Positions 47,507-59,102 of a stretch of DNA of 64,000 bases are shown here, piece after piece (the stretch's first letter is position 1; each line of letters starts with the position of its first letter). The position numbers and the translations under genes were made by a program. The DNA comes from Paralvinella palmiformis (taxonomy: Eukaryota; Annelida; Polychaeta; Terebellida; Alvinellidae), in NCBI GenBank assembly GCA_025642065.1, contig JAODUP010000932.1, forward strand, positions 124,001 through 188,000, read 5' to 3'. A model generated the notes under the pieces. It made no database searches. It worked only from the letters and a program-made list of their open reading frames with translations, and was not told where the DNA came from.

Positions 47507-48215
47507 CAGGGGTGACTGAACTACTTTTCTTTTGGACTTGAGTAGAAGTACAAATAAGCCTCTTCAAAACTACTTGACTATAAGTAAAAATAAATTCGTA
47601 AAATCTAATTGGGTAAAAAGTAAAACTACTTTCTACAAATAATTGAAGCAAAAATTGAAGTAAAAGTAGAAGATCAAATTTGTTATTGCAGAAAATATGA
47701 TAATCAACTAGACACTGTACAATGGTTGAATAAAATTCAGTGCGTCCATAGACATGTGCTGTTCCCTTAAATTCATTGCGTCCACAAACATGCAGATGTG
47801 CTCCCACCTTCAGTTCACTGAACAAAGCTCTTGTTCAACGTCAGCAAAAGCTGATTCTCGAAGTTGCAATTACAAATTTAATTACAAATAATCTTAGAAA
47901 ACAGTTGACTTGAGCTGAAATATTATATAACGAAGTGATCATCCAAAAGTATTTTAGCAAACGTCTTGAATATCAGTGAGCATCAGCTGACACATGTATA
48001 CCAAATTTTGGCATTGTTTAAAAACATTATTAATGAAAATATCGCGAATTCAGTGAAAGCAACGAGGTAATAAGTAACGTTAACGCAAATAAAACTGCGT
48101 CGTTACAAATAAAAGTAGTTAGTTGACATCTTACTTCGCTACTTTCGGTTACTCGAAAAAATAACAACTCAAGTAGAGTAACGAAGTAGTTTTACTTCGC
48201 TGCATGGCAACCCTG
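47507..48215. mobile_element. hAT-type MITE
   Basis: Ends CAGGGGTGACTGAACTACTT and GCATGGCAACCCTG, of the hAT CAGGG...CCCTG type, flanked by GTAATAAC (47499-47506) and GTGATAAC (48216-48223), an 8-bp target duplication with one mismatch. The interior is full of AGTAAAAGTAG-like words in both orientations. No transposase. Confidence 0.8.
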
Positions 48216-48223
48216 GTGATAAC

Positions 48224-49050
48224 CAGAATTAGTAACTGAAATAGTCTGCTGTTATTGTATATCGTGATGGTGTAGAAGTTGCCGCGGCGAAGGTGCTGCC
48301 CCCTGGTGAACCTTTCAACACATTATTTCATTTTATACAGATACTGAGAGTAGTATTTCAGCTGAACGATTGTGAAGGAATTAACACAATATTATCAGGA
48401 TATAACCCAATGATTGAGCGGAGCGATTTTCCAGATGAATGACACAGCTAAGCCTTAGTTATTCATGTTGACTTGTAGGGGATTTATTAAGCATGGGATT
48501 CAATGATTTAAATAAATGAGTTTAAAATTAAACGTTTAGCTGAATGTAAATTGATTTATGTAAAGTAGAGTTTTGGAAATATACTTTTTACTTGTACCTG
48601 GGAACCAATCATATATGTATCACCTGTATATTATTAAATAAAAAACTGTTATTACATTAGAGTATTAATACCTTTGGCATTTACATGTAACATAAACATT
48701 GCACGAATGGCTATTCAGAAAATAAAACAGTTCACTTTCAATACAAGATAGCATTCATAAATACCAATGTTACAGTAATAGGAATCACCCATTGTATTAT
48801 AATCTATGTGATCATTGATTTTATCCATTCACATCGTCATGTCAGATGGCAAAGGTTCTACAAAAACTAAGTTTAAACTAGACAGGCAGGACCATGACAG
48901 CCATGCAAATCGTGCTGAACTTTAATTAGTTTAATGGCATATATCTATTGGATGAAAAAAAGACCCACGGGGGATATTCGGTGTCCTTTCCATTAACTAT
49001 CGAAATCACGTGACTAACTAACTCGGTCGGGTGAAAGCCGAACTCTCTGC
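48224..49050. other. Intergenic, no gene seen
   Basis: AT-rich. The only item noted is the CTCF-like site at 48295. Confidence 0.5.
48295..48309 (-). promoter_or_regulatory. CTCF-like motif (strong)
   Basis: GCTGCCCCCTGGTGA; its complement TCACCAGGGGGCAGC matches the bilaterian CTCF core at nearly every position. It lies between the CTLD array and the Rh gene, where an insulator would make sense. Binding is inferred. Confidence 0.4.
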
Positions 49051-49059
49051 CATAAAATA

Positions 49060-49345
49060 ATTATGTTGACACGGTGACCTCAGGTCTAATACGGGTCACT
49101 CCGAGGTCATTTACATTGCAAGAAGCCATTTCTTTACACCAAGCAAATTACAGGTGGAAGCATGAATTTATTTTACGGTTTACGTTAACGTTTCGCTCAT
49201 GCATAGAGTATTCTATGCAAAACTTGGTGATTATGTGTTCGAATCCCACAACTGTCTGATTGTATTTCGCGGGCCAAGCAACTTCCTCGGCCGGCAATAA
49301 ATTAACACCGATTTGGTCGGTGAATGTATTATTATGGACCATAAG

Positions 49346-49350
<5 letters not shown>
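49060..49350 (+). mobile_element. Possible SINE
   Basis: A B-box-like GTGTTCGAATCCCAC is followed by a GC-richer body (GGGCCAAGCAACTTCCTCGG) and ends at a TA microsatellite. The A box is not convincing. Confidence 0.35.

Positions 49351-49351
<1 letters not shown>

Positions 49352-49419
<68 letters not shown>
49352..49419. repeat. (TA)n microsatellite
   Basis: TA tract with one phase break. Confidence 0.95.
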
Positions 49420-49420
<1 letters not shown>

Positions 49421-50725
49421 CGAATACTTTAGAAAAGCGCATTCTGAGTTTGTCAATAAAGATAAATTTTGTTTAATTGACGGCTTAACAATTGGTAATT
49501 TGAAACTTTAAAAACTGGCTATTAACTACGATGGTACATTTGTTCGTTTAGTTATATTTATTCCAGCTCTGTATATATTAACTCTATATATAGTTACAAA
49601 CATAACTAGAATAAATCAATACAAAATTGGTAATCTTCAACCTGGGAATTCAACAAATATAATTAGATAGCAGGTTTTAATACATAACGTCAAATTAATT
49701 GATGAAACATTGTTTAATATGATCACAAATATTTCATTATGTCTATGTCTGTTACTACGTTGAAATGTAATAAAGACATATCTGTAATAATTATCCATTG
49801 AATTGACCACAACATCTAACACATCTTTGATGATACAATATTATCTTATTTTCTAAGTAACGTTGTCACAACATAGAATGTTACTCTATGAATTGGCTTA
49901 TTCGTGTATGTATATCCCCAAAATAATTCGGCGTTTAAAAAGGCACTCGGTGTATTCATGCGCACCACCGACAGTTCATTCAAGTTTCAAAACCCAATAA
50001 CTAAACGAGTGCCCTAGAATCGTATTCAATCACCAGAGAAAGAGTTCCCAATTCAATCGTATTGTTCTATTAAATACACATCGACCGAGTGAATTTCTTT
50101 AAATCTTTTTGGCTGAAAACGAAGCATCTAGATGAATAGCTAAATGATCGTTATAATGACATAGCCAGATTCTACCAGGTGACCTACACCTAACATTTTA
50201 TTGAGTGACGGGCACAATCTGAAATTAAGCCGAGCGCAACCTATCACTCTCTGGTTTACTGGTGCCGACTCAGACACATTCCATATTTACAACCCACGAA
50301 GACCATAGAATATTGTAAGTAATGATTACTTTTAAATACCAATATTTTGTTATATAACTAAAAATGGAGTGTTTTTCGTGTATAATAACACAAATAATCT
50401 AAATGCATTTCTCATCATAGATTTGATACGTGCAAAGTAGCTTTAAACTGATGGATTTAGCATTTCTATTTCCTTAAGTGCTACTTTGTAATGTTCTATT
50501 ATATATGTTATTTCGAATTGGTTTTACTTATTATAAACTAATTGTCCCGCCTGATTTCTTTTAATAATTCCGGTTTTGATGACATTCTTAATAACTGTAA
50601 GACTATGTGGCTAATTATAAAATAATAACATTAAGCTCGCTGTATGACTTTTATTGTGGGATGAACGTTTAATATAAGGTCAATCCTGATGGGAACAAAC
50701 ATTAATTTAAAGAAACATAACTGTG
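49420..50725. other. Intergenic, no gene seen
   Basis: AT-rich, short random frames only. Confidence 0.5.
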
Positions 50726-50727
50726 AG

Positions 50728-51010
50728 TGAAGTGAGTGAGTGCGTGAGTGAGTGCGTGAGTGAGTGAGTGAGTGAGTGAGTGAGTGAGTGAGTGAGTGAG
50801 TGAGTGAGTGAGTGAGTGAGTGAGTGAGTGAGTGAGTGAGTGAGTGAGTGAGTGAGTGAGTGAGTGAGTGAGTCAGTCGAGTCAGTCAGTCAGTCAGTCA
50901 GTCAGTTAGTCAGTCAGCCAGCCAGCCAACCAGTTAGTCAGTGAGTCAGTCGGTCAGTGATCCAGTGTGTCAGTCGATCAGGCAATCCAGTCAATCAGTC
51001 AGTCAGTCTA
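50728..51010. repeat. (GTGA)n passing into (CAGT)n-type repeat
   Basis: About 145 bp of GTGA followed by about 130 bp of CAGT variants. In complement it reads (ACTC)n, the tail type of SINE-B, so it may be an expanded SINE tail. Confidence 0.9.
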
Positions 51011-51059
51011 TGTGTTGATTTTGCAAAAATGATATGTTCATGAGATTAGCCACTACGAA

Positions 51060-51230
51060 CATAAGGAGTTCAGGTTGAATTCTTCTAGTAATCATATGAA
51101 GAATCCCGCAGACATAGACAGCCACAGCGGGGATTCGACCTCACGACTTGGAGTCTGGCCGAATTGTTCAGTGCAATAACCAACAATAAGAATGGAGTCG
51201 GGTCAAAGTGTACTGACTTCGAAGTGGTTG
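51060..51230 (-). mobile_element. Possible SINE-B-like element upstream of the GTGA tract
   Basis: On the minus strand GTGAGGTCGAATCCCCGC is B-box-like and lies on the correct side for the GTGA/ACTC tract to be its 3' tail. Confidence 0.4.
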
Positions 51231-51668
51231 TAATAGGAGTGCATCTCGGTTCAAACTTTGGAAGGAATGTTCTCTCGAAAGTATAAACACATCGACAGCT
51301 CCAGAGAAGGGTCACAATCAAGGTCGTCTGTTGCGAGAGTAATTTGTGTCAGAGAATGACTAGTTTAAGGACAAATCTATTATAGTCTGAAAAGGGGCGA
51401 TAATGAATGATATGCGGAGAGTTAACACAGAGTCAGCGGTGGTCGGGTTTGACCCAATTAGTGCGGCACACAAATGAGCGGTAATACCAGAACCAGGAGC
51501 ATCACTAATTATTGTATGATCGAGAATTTCTAGTTAAACATAACTAAAGGAAAATAGAAGACAAACATTAAGACAAACAAACCCTGTAACAGAAAGCTTA
51601 AGATACGTTTATTGAAGGTTTTATTTTCTTTCATCATGTTCTTTTGTAATATTTCTGCATCAGCTGTG

Positions 51669-51860
51669 CGGGGCGCTTCCGCGGTCTAGCGGCAGCGCGC
51701 TGGACCACAGATCACTACCACCCGTGTTCGAATCTCGGCGTGGGCATATCTGAAGGGCGTTTCATCTTCGACTTCGTTTCATTACCTTAGGAGGTTGCTC
51801 GCCCCATTTAGTCTACCATGTACACAAAAGTGGCCGTAAGACATCAATCATCACCAGCTG
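51669..51860 (+). mobile_element. SINE-A
   Basis: Complete: GGGGCGCTTCCGCGG start, GGTCTAGCGGCAGCG, GTGTTCGAATCTCGG, body to GGCCGTAAGACATCAATC. Confidence 0.9.
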
Positions 51861-52345
51861 CATGATAATCAGTTTGCATTGTCACCTATGTGCCTGTGTG
51901 TGTGTGTGTGTGTGTGTGTGTAGGTGTGAGATTGCCCGGGTGTGTGGCGTAAACGACTTTCATCTTGATAATTGAAGACGTCAACTAGCATTAGAATGGT
52001 AGGATGTTTATTTAATGGTAGGTTTTCCTATAACGAGCAATCTGAGAGTGAATGGCGATGAAAGGACAAGAACACTTACCAAAACATTCCATGCACTTAA
52101 TGTATATTAAAATGTTCTTGTACGATTTGTAACTTTGACGTATAATTTCTTCACACATTTAAATGTACACAGTACGTAATGTCAGTAAAAGGCATCTTCT
52201 AATAATAACGGCCATTACTAAAATATGCAGTACTCTTATTATTATGTTAGATTTCGTGCATATTAAATTTTCAGTTTTTCCACATCCGGTGGTATCTTTC
52301 AGAATGTAACCCCTCCCCCCTCTTCAGCAGCGCCGCTACGTTATA
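51861..52345. other. 5' flank of the Rh gene
   Basis: A short TG repeat at about 51897-51922. At 52279-52290 CACATCCGGTGG has an ETS-like core, and TTTCAG/AATG at about 52301 could be an acceptor of an upstream untranslated exon. The promoter is not certain. Confidence 0.35.
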
Positions 52346-53156
52346 ATGAACATACACGCGGTATGGAAGCGGGGAAAGATTACCGTCATAATAAGCCTGC
52401 TCCAGGTGACCATCATCATCCTGTTCGGGATATTCGTCGATTATGCTCCGGACGCTGACGCCAGTGTAAAGGCCAACAGCATCGATATGGACAAGGGCGG
52501 AGCCGACACGAGAAACACAGATATTGTGAAGACATACCCAAGTAAGACGTTAGCCATTTTGCCAACTTCGATTACGGATACATATCTAATGACTTGTTAA
52601 TTCGAACACTTGACATCAAAATGTGGTAGTACTATGGCCTGGTGTAATTGCCGCTGTCTCTACTCAATCTGGATTAGTGTACTACCCAAATATAGTAGAC
52701 CTTGCTTTGACATGACGGCATGGAACTGTCAGATGATTGCTAATATCAGTAACATCACTGGCTGGAGGAAGGTAGAGTTTTAATTAACATCATGTATAAG
52801 TTTCAGCACGTTATCTTCGATTGCTGATCGAGATAGCTCGTGTTGGCTGTTAGATTTTCGAAATCAATTACAAGCTAACACTATGTGGTAACCTTACTGG
52901 GGGTCAGGTTCTTTATTTCACAGATTTGACACACTAGGTTTTGTTACACTTCACATTTCGGCTGTTGTCGGTCATCTCAGTAAAACTATGTTAGTCTCGG
53001 ATTGACACTTAGTCATATCCACACACACACACACACGCACTCACTCACTCACGCGCGCACGCACGCACACACACATAAACATATACACAGACAGATATAC
53101 ACACACATTCACTCACTCTCTCTCTCTCACACACACAAACACAAACACACACACAT

Positions 53157-53208
<52 letters not shown>

Positions 53209-55024
53209 AGAGAGAGAGAGAGAGAGAGCAGCTATGATCTTATATACTTATCGGCATTTATTTTCATAACTCACGCTCGCCATCTGGTGAGAACCAGAGG
53301 AACTCCGGGTATGGGTTGAAAAACGGATTACCGATTACCGATTAGCCCGACTGAAAGTATTCGTAATATTGTTCAAACGATGAAAGTTGGTAAGATTGAT
53401 TAACAACGGTATGATGCTTTAGATAATGTTCGGACATTTAAGATAACTGATTCAGGCAGAAATTGTATGTTTTACTTTACAAAAGTGATAAACGTACACG
53501 GATTGCTTATTCCGAAATAGGGTCCAAACCGGCGTTTTTACAAAATGACAACAGAGACGGCTGGCTAAATTATCTATTTGATTAACCAAAATACGTGTCA
53601 GCCGAGATACATGTATTTCTGTTAACTGTAGACTTTTTTTTATAAAACGCGTGCATTATTTTATAATGGCATATTAAATGACTTGTTAACCCAATTTTAA
53701 TAAACTAGCTGTCTTTAATCATAAAGAACATTCATTTACAAATGATATATATCAATGGACCAGATAACTCTAATCAGAAAACATCTTATATCACTTTAGT
53801 AAAGTATATTATTAGTAACAACAACAACAATAACGACAATAACAACAACTAAAGTAATCAAAAACAAAGGTATATGAGCGTTACAGATGTTTGTTCGCCA
53901 ACATGGGCCGTGTAATATATTTAATTCATGTTTCTGTAAGGTCATTTTCTATAATTTAGCAACTAATTATGACATTCTAATAATAATAATAGAATTTTCT
54001 GGTGACGTTATGTCTGTTAAATCCAGGTAATAAATTGGGCGCTTTCATGGTCTAACTGGTGGCCCAGTTGGTCCCGGATATCAACCACCTACGTTCAAAT
54101 CTCGGCCTGAGCATGTCTGAAGGATGTTTCATCTTCACCTTCCCTCATTTTGGATGAAGCGCAGCCCGTTTAGCCTACCCTTGCACAAAAGTGGCCGTAA
54201 AACAGCAGACATCCAAACATCCAGATAATAAACGGATATTTTCTAGCATGGAGCAGATTTATCGAATACTCCCCTAGTCCCTTGTTAAGCTGAAATATGC
54301 TATCCCACAAGTGATTAAGAAAACTGATACAACCTGTTTCAGTCTTTAGAACAAACTGCTACAGACCACGAGATCCGTGTTCGAATGCCCAATCATATGT
54401 CGCAAGTGTGATCAGAGGTGAACCTACACAAAATACTCACTCACTCACTCACTCACTCTTTTATTCAGTTCAATCATTCACTTAATAACTTACTCGTTAC
54501 CTTGTTAACTCATTCAGGCGGGGCGGCCTCTCCATGATCTAGCGGTAGCGTGTTGGACCACAGATCACTACCATCTGAGTTCGAGTCTCGGCGTGGGCAT
54601 ATCTGAAGGTTGTTTCATCTTCCATATGGTAAAATGTAGCCGTAAAACAACAATCATCATCTCTAGCTCACAAACTCACTCACTTTCAGTGTTCATGGAT
54701 GTACACGTTATGATGTTTATCGGATTCGGGTTCCTGATGACCTTCCTCAAGCGGTACGGCTTCAGTAGTCTGGGATTCAACTTCCTCATAGCGGCATTCG
54801 TCTTAGAATGGGCGACGCTGGTGGCAGGATTCTTGGAAATCGATGGTGATAAAATACAAGTGGGTATATTAACGTAAGTGTATAATTTTAGTTATTCCGG
54901 AATAATTATATGAGTAGTGTAATTTGAACTATTGCAAATAATATCTTTTTATCATTGGTGACTGCATTACTAATTGTCGTTCAAATGTTTTAAGATTACC
55001 AACAACATCTATATTATATCACCT

Positions 55025-55078
<54 letters not shown>

Positions 55079-55126
55079 TGTGTGTCTGCGTTTGTGCGTG
55101 TGCGTGGTACGTCTCTCTTCTCAATC

Positions 55127-55191
<65 letters not shown>

Positions 55192-55266
55192 TGTGTGTAT
55201 GTATGTGTGCGTGCTGCAGTACGTTAATACTCTTCATCTTCTCTCTCCTTCCTTCTCTCTCTCTCT

Positions 55267-55363
<97 letters not shown>

Positions 55364-58300
55364 GGGAGGGGTTTCGAGTTGGGTCGGGGTGAGCTTTATT
55401 TAAATTTTCAATATGAACTGTTATTTGTTTTAAAGTAGCTTGATGTAACATGGATAATTCGGTTGTCCCACATCCTAAGTAGATTTATTTCTTTAACTGA
55501 TTTATAGTTGGCACTGAAAATATGAAGTACGAAATAAAACAACCGCGAAAATACCGTCCTACATATTACATTCAGCCTAGATGTTATAATATCAAGGGTG
55601 TAGTAATAGCAAGTAGAATAACATCTGTTATCTCTGGTCAGTCAAACCTAATTTTTATTAAGTCTTATCCGCAGGAAAGTACTCGAAAATATGAGCATAT
55701 CACCCCAATTCTTCAAAGACTACATTGGCTACCTGTTAGACAGCGTATCCATTTCAAGATGTTATTAATAACTTATAAATATATTAATGATATGGCGTCG
55801 GAATACCAGTGTGAACTGGAGTCCATTAGAAAGTCATCCCGAAAACTCAGTGTCTCGGCTCAAGTCATATGGTGATTGTGCGTTTAGTGTTGCAGCCCCC
55901 ACTTTATGGAATAGGTTGCCGGCAAATATTAGAAATGCGTCGTTTCTTGAAATATTTTAATCTGTTCTAAAAACACACCTGTTCAAGGTCGCTTTCACCG
56001 ATAAATAATTATTCTCTTTTTAATCACTTACAGGGGTTTTACAGACATATTATTTGGGGTATTATTATATTACATATTATCTGTACAGCGCCTTTGAATA
56101 GCTCCTGCTACTAAAGACGCTTTATTAAATATACATTATTATTATTATTAGGAAAAAAAATGATGTTTAACTCGTTAAAAGGAGGGCGTTGCGACTCCGT
56201 TTCGAATAACATTTTTGCCAGCTGAATCGAGGGAGAAGGTGATACTTGATTAAATCTCACACACAGGTTGTTGCAGTCGGATTTCACAGCCGCGGCTGTT
56301 CTAATATCATTCGGTGCCCTGTTAGGTAAAGCTTCCCTCCTACAGCTGATCGTTATGGCAGTTCTGGAGACGGTGATCTTCTGCGTCAATGAGTGGATTG
56401 GGGTACATATATTCCACGTGAGTATTGACTTTTCGACTTTGATCAACAACTGAGCTACTCAAATCGTATAAAGATGATAACGACCCCCCCCCCCCCCAGT
56501 ATGTCATACTTATCTACCCTTAATCTGGTTGATTTATTTTCAAATTGTATTTTGAATATATGACATTACTTAATGCTATTTTCAATTCACCGTGGTCCAA
56601 CGGTAGCGTGTTGGATCACAGATCATTACCACCCATGTTCGAATCTCGGCGTGGGCATATATGTAGGGTGTTTCATCTTTGACTTCTCTTCATTTCCTCT
56701 GGAGGTCGCTCGGCCCATTTAGCCTACTGTGTGCACAGAAGTGGCCCTAAATCACTAATCATCGTGTTCGTCGAATGATAGGAAGTGCCTTAACTGAAAA
56801 CAACGGTACTCAAAATCAGGCTGAGATAAACAGATTAAAAATCATATTAATAAATTTCAATACAGCGAGATATACGATCAACAAAACCTGTCCAGTTTGA
56901 TGATGATGATGATGATGATTGATGTTTTACGGCCACTTTTGTGTGGGCGCCTCCGTGGTCTAGCGGTAGCGTGCTGGACCACAGATCACTACTACCCGTG
57001 TTCGAATCCCGGCGTGGGCATATCTGAAGGTTGTTTCGTCTTTCACTTCGTCTCATTACCTTTGGAAGTCGCTCGGCCCATTTAGCCTACCTTGTGCACA
57101 AAAGTGGCCGTAAAACATCAATCCTCATCATCATCATCATCATCACGGTCACGGAGGCGCCCCCTGTCCAGTTTGAAAACAGCTAAATTATGTTAGGCAA
57201 ACATATCCCTTTCCAGTCATTTCTCGCGATATTTTTCAGAACAACCTGTCATTTAAACATATGATGTACATGTATATTGCTGGCGCTTTACCAATTTGAA
57301 TAGTCATGATATTATTCGAGCATACCACAACATATACAATTAAACCAAATAATGGTTACATCCTTAAGTATGCTGCACGAGATTCTTGACCGTAAGGTCG
57401 TCTTCCAGTACCTCCTGTAAAATAATTTAAAATAAACAGAGTATGTCAACGTAGGAGTTGGTTTCGAGGTACAGAGGTCTGAGTTGCTCCCGAGTAAAAC
57501 AAATTAAATGGCGTATTCAATACATTCATGATAGAGAGAAATAGAATACACCGTGGGCTATTTAATACAAAGTAATTTGAGCTTTTATATTCCGATGTGC
57601 AGAAGTTATAAACCTTGGCTGGCTTTAGTGAGAATCTTCTATCATTTTGCAGGCTGTCGATGTAGGTGGTTCGATGTTTGTGCACGTATTTGGTGCCTAC
57701 TTCGGCATCGTCTGCGCTCGCATGATATACAATGAACACTCGGTGAAGGCTGCAGAGAACAAACAGGCCGGGGAATACCACTCGGATCTCTTCTCTATGA
57801 TTGGTTAGTTTGAATCTGATTGCGGGAAGCCCCTATAACGTCAGTTAGCTTGCGTCATTAGATGTCCACCGACATTCTCGGTTTAAATGTGATAAATCCA
57901 TTGACCCATTAACCTAAAAGAAAACTAGACTTCCGATAGTGGAAAAAAGCAACCTTGAAGCGGCTGCGCTTCGAGTTTTGAACCCATGAATACGGACATT
58001 TACTGTGATCTGTGCATTATAATTGTATGTGTGCAGAGAATCTGTATTACACCTGTCCTATTATATCCCATCAAATATGTAAATATCGTATGAAGCAAAT
58101 CCGTAGATCTAGTCTGGTTGGGATCAAACCCCAGAGATGGGGATTGTCGAACAAGCTAAATTTAATAATAGTTAAGCTTAATTTTCATCAACAAAACGCA
58201 TTAACAGCTATTTTAAATGTGTTCCGCATAGATAAAAAGATATCCCTTTTATTACTTCCACGGCTTGTGCAACAACGACTCAACCTGATTTTACCAGTCT

Positions 58301-58598
58301 GCTTTCCTATTTGCCCTTACCTGAAGTTGGGATCTGTTTGCCATCATATCGGCGCATGCACGGTCTAGTTTTCTTTCAGGACAATGGATATGGTATTGCC
58401 AGATAGATGTTTCTTTGTGTTATTGTTGACTTCAACAGTATATACTGATTTAAACTAAATCGTAGTCATACGTGCGCCAATAAACAAAAAACCCAGAAAG
58501 GGATAGTTATGTGTACTGTTTTCGTAGGCGGTTAAAGTGGATTTCCGTGTCTGAACTGGTGATACGATTAGTCACAGAAATCTGGACCATCATCATAG

Positions 58599-58633
<35 letters not shown>

Positions 58634-59071
58634 GTATTTATTTCTTGTTACCATACCAGATTTGTCACTAATTTTTTATTTGCTGGCCATTTCTAGGTAC
58701 CCTCTTTCTGTGGATGTTCTGGCCAAGTTTCAATAGTGCTTTGGCTCCTGGTGATGATCAGCACAGGGCCATCATCAATACATATTATTCATTAGCTGCC
58801 TGTACAGTTACAGCCTTCGCGGTGTCTTCTATCGTCAACAAACACAATAAGTTTGAGATGGTAACTTCAGCATTACAAAACCTCTTTACCTCTATATGTA
58901 TATATCAGTTATTAAAAATCTTCAACCAACACGGACACAAACACACAGCGACACATACTACCACACACAGCCACACACACACACACATACACACACACAC
59001 ACACCCTGAACCAAATTATCACACTCACTCACACGTAAACACACACACTCACTCACATACTCACGCGCAAG

Positions 59072-59102
<31 letters not shown>

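Noticed and set aside
47412..47825. 137-codon antisense frame
   Set aside because: Overlaps the left end of the hAT MITE and has no recognisable domain.
50728..51010. CRISPR-like regular repeat
   Set aside because: Pure tetranucleotide repeats without unique spacers, in a eukaryotic genome.
56944..57060. tRNA gene (A and B boxes present)
   Set aside because: The same head recurs at several sites with the same 3' body and ATC tail, and no cloverleaf closes; it is a SINE.
58012..58368. 118-codon frame in Rh intron 4
   Set aside because: No family resemblance, lies fully within an intron with good flanking exons, composition as expected by chance.
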